6,431 bases of DNA, from assembly GCA_026395155.1 (NCBI GenBank), contig JAPLZG010000076.1, positions 1 to 6,431 of the forward strand, written 5' to 3'. Origin of the DNA: Candidatus Tayloriibacteriota bacterium (GTDB taxonomy: Bacteria; Patescibacteriota; Minisyncoccia; Phycocordibacterales; GWA1-40-21). The position numbers and the translations under genes are program-made. Shown here piece after piece: positions 1 through 4,464 of this stretch; position 1 is the first letter of the stretch, and every line of letters begins with the position of its first letter. The notes under the pieces are model-generated. The model worked only from the letters and a program-made list of their open reading frames with translations, did no database searches and was not told the DNA's origin.

Positions 1-1
1 A

Positions 2-469
2 CCTTTCTATCTTTGGTTAGGAGTAATTTTAGCGAACGTTGGAACATATTTAATTGTTACGACAATGGAGGTTTATAATAGCGGAACTTCTTTTGTTATT
101 GCCTTATTTAGACCAATAACTACCTCGTATTCAATTTTAATAGGAGTTTCACTTTTTGTGTCAATTATTCCCATTTGGCTTTCTGGTACAAAATTTAAAC
201 GACGCAATTATTTTGGTTTTGGCATTCCAGTTTTATTGTTACTACCGATTCCTTATTTCATATGGCATAATTTTAATTGCACAGGTAAGTTTTGCAATCT
301 TCTAGATATTTTTATGGTTTATGCCCTCGGATTAATGGCATTAATTTTTGTCATTTTTTATTTAATTGGAATTTATTTTAGAAAATGGAATATAAAAGTT
401 ATTTTATCATTAATATGTATTGAAGTAATTGTACTTATTGGTACAAGTATATTTCTTATGTGCACTTAA
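2..469 (+). CDS. Multi-span membrane protein of unknown function, 5' end outside the window
   Basis: The reading frame is open from base 2, and the residues before the first ATG (position 65) are already strongly hydrophobic (FYLWLGVILANVGTYLIV), so the real start most likely lies upstream of the window. What is visible is one partial and four complete membrane segments. Basic loops (GTKFKRRNYF, YFRKWNIK) would be cytoplasmic by the positive-inside rule. This puts the short loop with a CTGKFC cysteine pair and the C-terminus outside the cell. I do not recognise a family. The stop (467-469) overlaps the next gene by ten bases in another frame. Because the C-terminus is predicted to be outside and the next reading frame encodes an extracytoplasmic-looking domain with no signal peptide, the two may be a single gene broken by a frameshift near 424-467. 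Confidence 0.6.
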   Translation, partial: PFYLWLGVILANVGTYLIVTTMEVYNSGTSFVIALFRPITTSYSILIGVSLFVSIIPIWLSGTKFKRRNYFGFGIPVLLLLPIPYFIWHNFNCTGKFCNLLDIFMVYALGLMALIFVIFYLIGIYFRKWNIKVILSLICIEVIVLIGTSIFLMCT

Positions 470-873
470 ATTCGTCCTTAGAATTATTAAAAACTAGTGA
501 AAGAACGGAATCCACCAAATCCACCCAATTATGTGATAGTTTTCCAGCGTCAGGTCCACAAATTGGGGATTGCTGGATGCAGGTTATAAAAGCAAATCCG
601 AGTGTTGATGTTTGTTCATTATCTAAAAAAGAATATTCGAGGCAAAGCTGTTTGTTCTACATGGGAATACTTTACCGCGACACAAATGGTTGCGAAGGTG
701 ATTCACAATTAAGTTATAATAAAAAAGATGGCCCAACTGAGACTGCGCGGCTTGAACAATGTTGGGCAAATAAAGCCAAAATTTATCCAGGGTTAAATAT
801 TTGCAGTAGTCTTTGGACATATGAATGGAACCGAGAAAAATGTTCTGCTTTTTTTAAAACACTTTCTCAGTAA
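460..873 (+). CDS. Cysteine-rich protein with two four-cysteine repeats
   Basis: A 137-residue frame starts at GTG (460), inside the end of the preceding gene. It contains eight cysteines (25, 38, 52, 64, 78, 101, 115, 128) that fall into two copies of one pattern: C, then CW-x7-P-x4-CS, then R-x2-C. The CW-to-CS spacing is identical in both copies. An even number of cysteines in a duplicated unit suggests disulfide-bonded domains outside the cell. However, the protein has no signal peptide or membrane segment of its own, only a Ser/Thr-rich N-terminus. Either it is translated by coupling from the overlapping membrane gene, or it is the detached C-terminal domain of that gene after a -1 frameshift. 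No ribosome-binding site is obvious before the GTG. Function is not recognised. Confidence 0.55.
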   Translation: MHLNSSLELLKTSERTESTKSTQLCDSFPASGPQIGDCWMQVIKANPSVDVCSLSKKEYSRQSCLFYMGILYRDTNGCEGDSQLSYNKKDGPTETARLEQCWANKAKIYPGLNICSSLWTYEWNREKCSAFFKTLSQ

Positions 874-882
874 ATAAGACAT

Positions 883-1431
883 CTACTTATTGATGTTATA
901 TCCTACACAAGTTGCCCTCTTGTAGCCCATCTTCGGTAGTCCAAATTTATAGTCTGGGTCTTCCGCAATCTTTTTTAAATTTTCATTTATAGTATCTAAT
1001 TGTGCGGTAGAATATTTTGGTCTAATAATAACAAAATTGTTCACTCTAATATCTAGCCAGTCACTTTTTGATAATGTTGCGATTTGTATTTCATCCTCGG
1101 GATTTTTTTCTGTGCCGACAGCTTCAACTATTTGATCATTGCCTAGATAAAAAGCTGAATGGGTAAAATATGGATGAATAAATTTATCAAATATCCATGT
1201 CCGTTCAGTTATATATCGGCGAATTAAAATATCACCAGGTAGTAGGGTGCAATCAGCTATTTTTCTACATGGTGATATTGTGCCAGACAAAAAAGTAGAG
1301 ATTTGATTTTGAGATAATCTAAAAGTGTTTACATAAAATTTATAGGCAAAACTAATACTAAATATAAAAATAATTATGATAATTCCAATAGCAGATATTA
1401 GTGATAATTTTAAAAACGGTTTTTTAAACAT
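883..1431 (-). CDS. Membrane-anchored YiiX/YebB-like (C92, permuted NlpC/P60) cysteine hydrolase
   Basis: The 182-residue protein has an N-terminal membrane segment (about 9-30) followed by an extracytoplasmic domain. That domain has the order of motifs typical of the YiiX/YebB-like permuted papain fold: LPGDILIRR (64-72), the catalytic-His motif THSAFYLG (H91), an EAVG strand (E103), IRP (136-138) and a late Cys in TCVGY (C175). Family members are thought to hydrolyse amide or ester bonds in cell-wall or lipid substrates; the substrate here is unknown. The protein stops only seven residues after the presumed nucleophile. Relatives usually continue further, so the C-terminus may be shortened, although no other frame continues it. 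The gene is convergent with the cysteine-rich gene, with nine bases between the stops. A small hairpin (AATAAG 873-878 / CTTATT 886-891) lies across the junction. The start is supported by a strong promoter immediately upstream. Confidence 0.72.
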   Translation of the reverse strand: MFKKPFLKLSLISAIGIIIIIFIFSISFAYKFYVNTFRLSQNQISTFLSGTISPCRKIADCTLLPGDILIRRYITERTWIFDKFIHPYFTHSAFYLGNDQIVEAVGTEKNPEDEIQIATLSKSDWLDIRVNNFVIIRPKYSTAQLDTINENLKKIAEDPDYKFGLPKMGYKRATCVGYNINK

Positions 1432-1438
1432 CTATTGT

Positions 1439-1467
1439 ATTATATTGGATAGATGACATTTATTCAA
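1439..1467 (-). promoter_or_regulatory. Promoter of the C92-type hydrolase, probably leaderless
   Basis: On the minus strand there is a consensus -10 box TATAAT (1444-1439) and a -35 box TTGAAT (1467-1462), separated by exactly 17 bases. Transcription would begin about seven bases after the -10 box, within one or two bases of the ATG at 1431. The mRNA would therefore have practically no 5' leader, which agrees with the absence of a Shine-Dalgarno site. Confidence 0.65.
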
Positions 1468-1520
1468 TCTTTTAAATAATTATTTTATAGCCCGCAAGTC
1501 AAAAAACAAAAAAGAAAAGC

Positions 1521-1557
1521 CCGCCCGCATTCCTCCCCAAACCCCTCCTGCGGGCGG
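1521..1557. repeat. GC-rich inverted repeat (9-bp arms)
   Basis: CCGCCCGCA (1521-1529) and TGCGGGCGG (1549-1557) are perfect inverted copies around a 19-base pyrimidine-rich loop. The GC content is far above that of the surrounding sequence. No T-run follows on either strand, so this is not a standard intrinsic terminator. It is the first of three palindromic structures in the gene-free stretch 1432-2039. Confidence 0.7.
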
Positions 1558-1583
1558 ACAAAATCCCCAAATCAGAAATCCGT

Positions 1584-1634
1584 CTCGGAAAAGTGAAATC
1601 CAAATCCCCAAAAAATTGTTTTCACTTTTCCGAG
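1584..1634. repeat. Perfect 15-bp inverted repeat hairpin
   Basis: CTCGGAAAAGTGAAA (1584-1598) is perfectly inverted at 1620-1634 around a 21-base loop. The phrase AAATCCCCAAA occurs twice, just before the hairpin (1561-1571) and in its loop (1602-1612). This gives a degenerate, repeat-built look. No T-tract follows, so a terminator role is not supported. Confidence 0.75.
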
Positions 1635-1645
1635 TCCAAATCTAG

Positions 1646-1799
1646 CCCCGCCAACTGCCTGAATCCTTGAGGGCAGAACACCAGAAACAAAATTTTCTTT
1701 TCCATTTAAGAGAAACTTTTCTGCGCGCCAAATCTGAAAATGTTAAGAAAATTTTTTGTTTCTGATGTCCGCCGAGGTAGTCCGAGGCGGTTGGCGGGG
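1646..1799. repeat. 154-bp nested palindromic element with cloverleaf-like folding potential
   Basis: The outer arms CCCCGCCAAC (1646-1655) and GTTGGCGGGG (1790-1799) pair perfectly; pairing extends to 15 positions with one mismatch. Inside lies a second inverted pair, 1682-1699 with 1745-1764 (CAGAAACAAAA... / ...TTTTGTTTCTG, two extra bases on the right). Between the outer and inner arms each side can form its own small hairpin: CTGCC/GGCAG at 1655-1676 and CCGCC/GGCGG at 1769-1790. The whole can be drawn as a stem with three arms. It could be a small non-autonomous palindromic (MITE-like or REP-like) element or a structured RNA. No transposase or target-site duplication is visible. Confidence 0.6.
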
Positions 1800-1821
1800 C
1801 GTTCAGTCGCCCATTTTGTCT

Positions 1822-1850
1822 TTGAAATAAGTTCGAGCAAATGATATGAT
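1822..1850 (+). promoter_or_regulatory. Plus-strand promoter upstream of the miaA leader
   Basis: A -35 box TTGAAA (1822-1827) and a -10 box TATGAT (1845-1850) are separated by exactly 17 bases, a near-consensus sigma-70-type promoter. The predicted start, about seven bases on (1856-1857), coincides with the first base of the hairpin at 1856-1892. No gene starts here, so the transcript would be either a small RNA or a leader of about 180 bases reaching miaA at 2040. Confidence 0.55.
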
Positions 1851-1855
1851 TACTG

Positions 1856-1892
1856 CACAAAAATAAGTTCCCTTTTAGGGAATTTTTTTGTG
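1856..1892 (+). terminator. Hairpin with T-tract, terminator-like, probably bidirectional
   Basis: TTCCC (1868-1872) pairs with GGGAA (1878-1882) around a five-base loop and is followed by seven T (1883-1889). The flanks CACAAAAA (1856-1863) and TTTTTGTG (1885-1892) extend the stem. On the minus strand the same hairpin is followed by CTTATTTTTG, so it could stop transcription from either side. It sits right at the predicted start of the promoter at 1822-1850. This would fit a short terminated RNA or attenuation of read-through into miaA. Confidence 0.55.
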
Positions 1893-1894
1893 CC

Positions 1895-2008
1895 GGAGAA
1901 GGGACTTGAATTTTAGTAAAAAATAGGTGTGAGTCAGGGTCGAAAGTTTTTGTAAGAGACGACGAACAAAAAACTTGTGACCAAGTCCCATCTTTAATTT
2001 ACCTCTCC
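1895..2008 (+). ncRNA. Candidate structured RNA or leader upstream of miaA
   Basis: Several complementary segments are arranged concentrically. GGGACTTG (1901-1908) pairs perfectly with CAAGTCCC (1982-1989). GTCA (1933-1936) pairs with the adjacent TGAC (1978-1981). AAGTTTTTGT (1944-1953) pairs with 1966-1976 with one bulge. GGAGA (1895-1899) can pair with TCTCC (2004-2008). The next gene, miaA, starts 32 bases later. I cannot match this to a known RNA family. A competing reading is that 1893-1909, on the minus strand, is the 3' remnant of a decayed tRNA gene (T-loop TTCAAGT plus acceptor ending CTCCGGCA), because no matching 5' half is present. Confidence 0.3.
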
Positions 2009-2022
2009 CTTAAAATATTTTT

Positions 2023-2028
2023 TATGCT
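2023..2028 (+). promoter_or_regulatory. Possible -10 box for a leaderless miaA transcript
   Basis: TATGCT lies 11 bases before the miaA ATG, which would start an mRNA about five bases upstream of the codon. The same TATGCTAATAT string occurs, with a better -35 box, before tRNA-Trp on the minus strand. Here no good -35 box is seen at 17 bases (TACCTC), so the call is weak. Transcription from 1822-1850 is the alternative. Confidence 0.3.
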
Positions 2029-2039
2029 AATATCTAAAC

Positions 2040-2951
2040 ATGTCCACCAAACCCAAAATAATAGTCGTCCTCGGCCCGACTGCCACAGGCAAAAGTGATG
2101 TTGCTGTACAACTCGCTAAAACTTTCAATGGTGAAATAATTAGTGCTGATTCTAGGCAGGTCTACAGAGGAATGGACCTTGGTTCAGGTAAAATCACTAA
2201 AAAGGAGATGTCTGGTATTCCCCACTATCTTTTAGACATTGTTAAGCCTCAAACATATTTTTCAGTCGCTAAATACAAAAAATTTGCTGATAAGGCGATA
2301 GAAGAAATTATAAAGAAAAACAAAACTCCGATTATTTGCGGTGGAACAGGTTTTTATATAGATAGTATTGTAAAAAATATTACTTTTCCTGAAGTATTGC
2401 CAAATCAAAAACTTAGAAAAGAACTTGGAAAAAAATCTGTTGAGAAACTCTTTCATATGCTTAAAAAACTAGATCCAAAAAGAGCAAGTGCCATAGATAA
2501 AAATAATCCTGTAAGACTTATAAGAGCTATCGAGATAGCTAAGGAGATAGGTTTTGTTCCAGAGATAAAAGAGTTACCTCAAAAATATGATTTTATTTTT
2601 ATCGGACTAGACCTACCTGATCAAGTCTTGAAAGAAAGAATTTCTATTCGTCTCATAAATAGAATAGAGGCTGGGATGATAAAAGAAATAGAAAATCTAC
2701 ACAATGCCGGTGTGTCTTGGAAACGCCTAGAATCTTTTGGACTTGAATATCGTCAAACTGCCCTATTTTTACAAAATATAATAGGTCTTGAAAAGATGAA
2801 AGAAAATCTTAACAGAGAAATATGGAATTTTGTAAAAAGGCAAAGAACGTGGTTCAAGACCAACAAAGAGATCGTTTGGATAAATCCGCTTAAAAAAAGT
2901 GATATAATTGAAGCTAATAAACTAACAAAAAGATTTATCTATGAGAAATAA
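2040..2951 (+). CDS. miaA: tRNA dimethylallyltransferase (MiaA)
   Basis: MiaA transfers a dimethylallyl group from dimethylallyl diphosphate to N6 of adenosine 37 in tRNAs that read codons beginning with U, in the cytoplasm. The 303-residue protein has normal family length and all main motifs. These are the P-loop GPTATGKS (12-19), SADSRQVY (35-42) containing the catalytic Asp37, HYLLDIV (62-68), GGTGFYI (101-107), the DPxxAxxIxxNxxRxxRAIEI segment (about 145-165) and GLEYRQ near 234-239. The ATG at 2040 is the only start preceding the P-loop and gives the usual short N-terminal strand. There is no Shine-Dalgarno site. It is followed after 57 bases by the decayed CBU_0592-type gene. One natural class of substrate, tRNA-Trp, is encoded 0.6 kb away on the other strand; this may be coincidence. 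Confidence 0.97.
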   Translation: MSTKPKIIVVLGPTATGKSDVAVQLAKTFNGEIISADSRQVYRGMDLGSGKITKKEMSGIPHYLLDIVKPQTYFSVAKYKKFADKAIEEIIKKNKTPIICGGTGFYIDSIVKNITFPEVLPNQKLRKELGKKSVEKLFHMLKKLDPKRASAIDKNNPVRLIRAIEIAKEIGFVPEIKELPQKYDFIFIGLDLPDQVLKERISIRLINRIEAGMIKEIENLHNAGVSWKRLESFGLEYRQTALFLQNIIGLEKMKENLNREIWNFVKRQRTWFKTNKEIVWINPLKKSDIIEANKLTKRFIYEK

Positions 2952-3000
2952 AACTTGCCCTTTTATAAATTCACCTAATTTAAAAAATAAACTAACAAAA
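2916..3000 (+). repeat. 15-bp direct repeat, one copy inside the end of miaA
   Basis: AATAAACTAACAAAA occurs at 2916-2930, in the last codons of miaA (encoding NKLTK), and again at 2986-3000 just before the next start codon, 70 bases apart. It may be the mark of a short local duplication. Confidence 0.6.
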
Positions 3001-3008
3001 TAATAATT

Positions 3009-3235
3009 ATGATTAACTCGACACAAGCAGATAACAAAAATCAGCCAATTTATAATTGGGTAACTGAAACATTAGGTTGGTATGGCGTGGTCGCGGTAGT
3101 TCTTGCATATGCATTACTTAGTTTCAAGATATTAAATAGTGATTCTCTTCTATTTCAAGGACTAAACCTTACGGGTGCTATCGTATAATTTGGGCAATAA
3201 TTGCACTTATAGCGATAGTAAAAATATTAATTTAA
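3009..3235 (+). pseudogene. CBU_0592-type small membrane protein, internal deletion and frameshift
   Basis: From ATG 3009 the first frame encodes 59 residues. After a polar N-terminus it reads WYGVVAVVLAYALLSF, then SDSLLFQGLNLTGA, which is the first half of CBU_0592-like membrane proteins (two or more hydrophobic segments around an LNxxGA motif). It stops at 3186-3188. In another frame, starting at 3185, the sequence continues IIWAIIALIAIVKILI to a stop at 3233-3235, which looks like the last membrane helix of the same family. The middle, normally a helix end plus a basic loop before xLNxxWxxIAL, is missing. About 50-60 bases therefore appear to have been lost, and the frame with them. The stop overlaps the end of the convergent flavoprotein gene. 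A shortened but functional 59-residue product cannot be excluded. Confidence 0.6.
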
Positions 3236-3591
3236 GCAGAAGCAATAATTTTTTCTACTTTAATCAAAATCGCGCCTTTTGCTGGTAATCCAGAGTTTTC
3301 TTTCATTTCTTCAACAAACTTTTTCCACTTTCCTTCTGTAAAATACTCAGCTTTACCGATTATTTTGTATCCTTTCAAATCTCTGTTCCAAACAACCAAA
3401 CAAACATTTTCGTTTTGTAAGATATCCATTTTTGTTTGATTCATATAGTTATCTGTAATCAAAACTTCATTATCAAAAACCACCTTCACAAAAGCAACAC
3501 CAATTACATTCGGTTTATTATTTTCTGTAACTGTGGCAAAAGCCACAGGATTATTTTCTATAAGTTCCTTTATCTCCAATAAATTTATCAT
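3232..3591 (-). CDS. Pyridoxamine 5'-phosphate oxidase family (FMN-binding split barrel) protein
   Basis: The 119-residue protein has the compact split-barrel pattern: an N-terminal helix (MINLLEIKELIENN), the strand PVAFATVTENNKPNVIGVAF, then VLITDNYMNQTKMDILQNENVCLVVW, KGYKIIGKAEYF and a final barrel strand AILIKVEKI. Members bind FMN, F420 or haem. The substrate here is unknown, and the short length argues against a true PdxH. The ATG is separated by one base from the 3' end of the tRNA-Trp on the same strand, so there is no room for a ribosome-binding site. Translation probably starts on an mRNA created by tRNA 3' processing, or on the joint transcript. The 3' end overlaps the tail of the decayed CBU_0592-type gene on the other strand by four bases. 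Confidence 0.85.
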   Translation of the reverse strand: MINLLEIKELIENNPVAFATVTENNKPNVIGVAFVKVVFDNEVLITDNYMNQTKMDILQNENVCLVVWNRDLKGYKIIGKAEYFTEGKWKKFVEEMKENSGLPAKGAILIKVEKIIASA

Positions 3592-3592
3592 G

Positions 3593-3663
3593 CGGGGGAT
3601 GTAGGAATCGAACCTACACTAAAGCGTTTGGAGTGCCTTGTGATACCATTTCACTAATCCCCC
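3593..3663 (-). tRNA. tRNA-Trp (anticodon CCA)
   Basis: The 71-base RNA folds as a standard cloverleaf. The acceptor is GGGGGAT/ATCCCCC, and the D-arm is GTGA/TCAC with an AATGGTA loop. The anticodon loop CTCCAAA has T33 and anticodon CCA (3629-3631). The T-arm is GTAGG/CCTAC with loop TTCGATT. The discriminator base is G, and CCA is not encoded. The anticodon stem is weak, with an A-C mismatch next to the loop and one G-T pair. Reading it instead as tRNA-Gly (TCC) would put C at position 33 and break the stem, so Trp is preferred. It is the first element of a two-gene unit with the flavoprotein. Confidence 0.9.
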
Positions 3664-3678
3664 TGACCAATGAATATT

Positions 3679-3707
3679 AGCATAGAAAATACAAAATATA
3701 AACTCAA
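3679..3707 (-). promoter_or_regulatory. Promoter of the tRNA-Trp / flavoprotein unit
   Basis: On the minus strand a -35 box TTGAGT (3707-3702) and a -10 box TATGCT (3684-3679) are 17 bases apart. The predicted transcription start lies near 3672, some eight bases before the first base of the tRNA. The TATGCTAATAT context is shared with the sequence before miaA. Confidence 0.6.
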
Positions 3708-4001
3708 AATTTCAGATAAATCTAATTACAACTCTGCCAATAGCGAGCGAAGCTGAGCGTTTAAAAAGCCTTACGGAGGCGAATTTTCGCTTTTGTGCAC
3801 TAGCGAGCGAATATATTTTCTGAACGAGTTAGTGTAGTAAATTTAGAAAATTAATGAATCTTTTAGAAAAATTAAACTGTTTGACGAGTCTGCGAGGAGT
3901 TTTTGATTTTTCGTATAGAAAGATGAATATAATTTTCAAATTTACGAAACGCTTTAGTGAAGAAAATAGTATGAGCGAGCTTATTTCCCCGACCCCCTTT
4001 A
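3708..4001. other. Gene-free stretch with GCGAGCGA words and small palindromes
   Basis: No convincing reading frame is present on either strand. TAGCGAGCGAA occurs at 3741-3751 and again exactly 60 bases later at 3801-3811, and a related GAGCGAGC at 3973-3980. A 12-base palindrome GCGAATTTTCGC lies at 3779-3790. These G- and C-bearing words stand out in otherwise AT-rich sequence. They look like a degenerate intergenic repeat rather than a decayed gene. Confidence 0.4.
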
Positions 4002-4097
4002 GTAAATGGTGTAAAAAGAAAAAGAATTAAAAAAGTAATCCTTGAGGGGATTACTTTTTTGATTCTTTATGAACAGTGTTCTTTTTACACCATTTAC
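4002..4097. repeat. 40-bp inverted repeat covering the 3' end of rpmG
   Basis: Bases 4002-4041 are the reverse complement of 4048-4068 plus 4079-4097, with one mismatch (4028/4061). A single ten-base segment (4069-4078) is left unpaired, and the loop is six bases. The outer arm GTAAATGGTGTAAAAAGAA matches codons for the second zinc-binding pair of bL33 (C38-K43); the inner arm covers the last codons and the stop. Effectively the end of rpmG is present twice, head to head, with the copy lacking the ten bases that encode TVH. Confidence 0.9.
4029..4060 (-). terminator. Intrinsic terminator of rpmG, usable in both directions
   Basis: A 13-bp perfect stem, AAAAAAGTAATCC (4029-4041) with GGATTACTTTTTT (4048-4060), encloses a six-base loop. 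Read on the minus strand it ends in TTTTTTAATTCTTTTT, a typical U-tract. The rpmG stop codon lies inside the stem, so termination and the end of translation coincide. Confidence 0.8.
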
Positions 4098-4209
4098 AAA
4101 ACTTCTTGAGCTCTATTTTACGCTCAACTTTCTTTTTGTTCTTTCTGCTCCAGTAATTGATTCTTTTACAATCTTTACAGGCGAGTTTTATTAATTGGAC
4201 TTGTGACAT
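4051..4209 (-). CDS. rpmG: 50S ribosomal protein bL33, zinc-binding form
   Basis: This 52-residue basic protein starts MSQVQLIKLACKDC and carries two CxxC pairs (C11/C14 and C38/C41) that would hold a zinc ion. Between them lies the family pattern INYWSRKNKKKVERKIELKKFC, with the NYW/K-rich strand and LKKFC typical of bL33. The length matches the family (about 50-55). It belongs in the large ribosomal subunit near the E site. The ATG at 4209 gives the usual N-terminus; no Shine-Dalgarno site is seen. The gene stands alone between murJ and tRNA-Trp, all on the minus strand, rather than beside secE/nusG. Its last codons and stop are part of the inverted repeat and terminator described separately. 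Confidence 0.92.
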   Translation of the reverse strand: MSQVQLIKLACKDCKRINYWSRKNKKKVERKIELKKFCKWCKKNTVHKESKK

Positions 4210-4248
4210 GATTGATTTTTAATGAACGAAGTGAATATAAAAATAATC

Positions 4249-4345
4249 ACCCCGTCAAATTATTATAAAACAATAAACATACAATTCATAATTTCTAAAA
4301 ACCCAATTTCATACAGAACCTAATTAATATCTATTTGACTGGGGT
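4249..4345. repeat. 97-bp element with inverted ends between murJ and rpmG
   Basis: ACCCCGTCAAAT (4249-4260) is the inverted copy of ATTTGACTGGGGT (4333-4345) except for one extra base, leaving a 72-base AT-rich interior with no coding potential. It lies in the 255-base gap between murJ and rpmG, which otherwise shows only the hairpin at 4404-4459. It could be a small non-autonomous insertion. No clear flanking duplication is visible. Confidence 0.45.
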
Positions 4346-4403
4346 CAGTAAATTAAAACGTACGATTACTAATATAGCCTAAAATAACAAAATATGCAAC
4401 TAT

Positions 4404-4459
4404 AATTTTTTGAAGGAAAGACCTCAAAATTACCAGAGAGGACTCTCCTTGAAAAAATT
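4404..4459 (-). terminator. Hairpin just after murJ, possible mRNA end
   Basis: Five bases after the murJ stop, 4440-4459 and 4404-4423 form an imperfect 20-base stem, with paired blocks AATTTTTT/AAAAAATT, AAGGAGAG/CTTTCCTT (one G-U pair) and CC/GG. No U-tract follows on the minus strand, so it may mark a processed or protected 3' end rather than a classical intrinsic terminator. Confidence 0.4.
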
Positions 4460-4464
4460 TACTT

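Noticed and set aside
623..820. Minus-strand open frame of 65 codons
   Set aside because: It lies entirely opposite the cysteine-rich gene, whose repeated cysteine pattern marks the plus strand as the coding one.
1642..1860. Minus-strand open frame of 72 codons
   Set aside because: It runs through both arms of the nested palindrome, shows no family resemblance, and its composition is that of the repeat.
2262..2456. Minus-strand open frame of 64 codons
   Set aside because: It lies inside miaA, which is a clear full-length family member on the other strand.
3593..3663. tRNA-Gly (TCC) reading of the tRNA
   Set aside because: It would require C at position 33 and loses anticodon-stem pairs; CCA with T33 fits tRNA-Trp.
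4220..4275. Promoter for rpmG with TTGACG at 4259-4254
   Set aside because: The nearest -10-like box (TATATT) is only 13 bases away, too close for a standard promoter.
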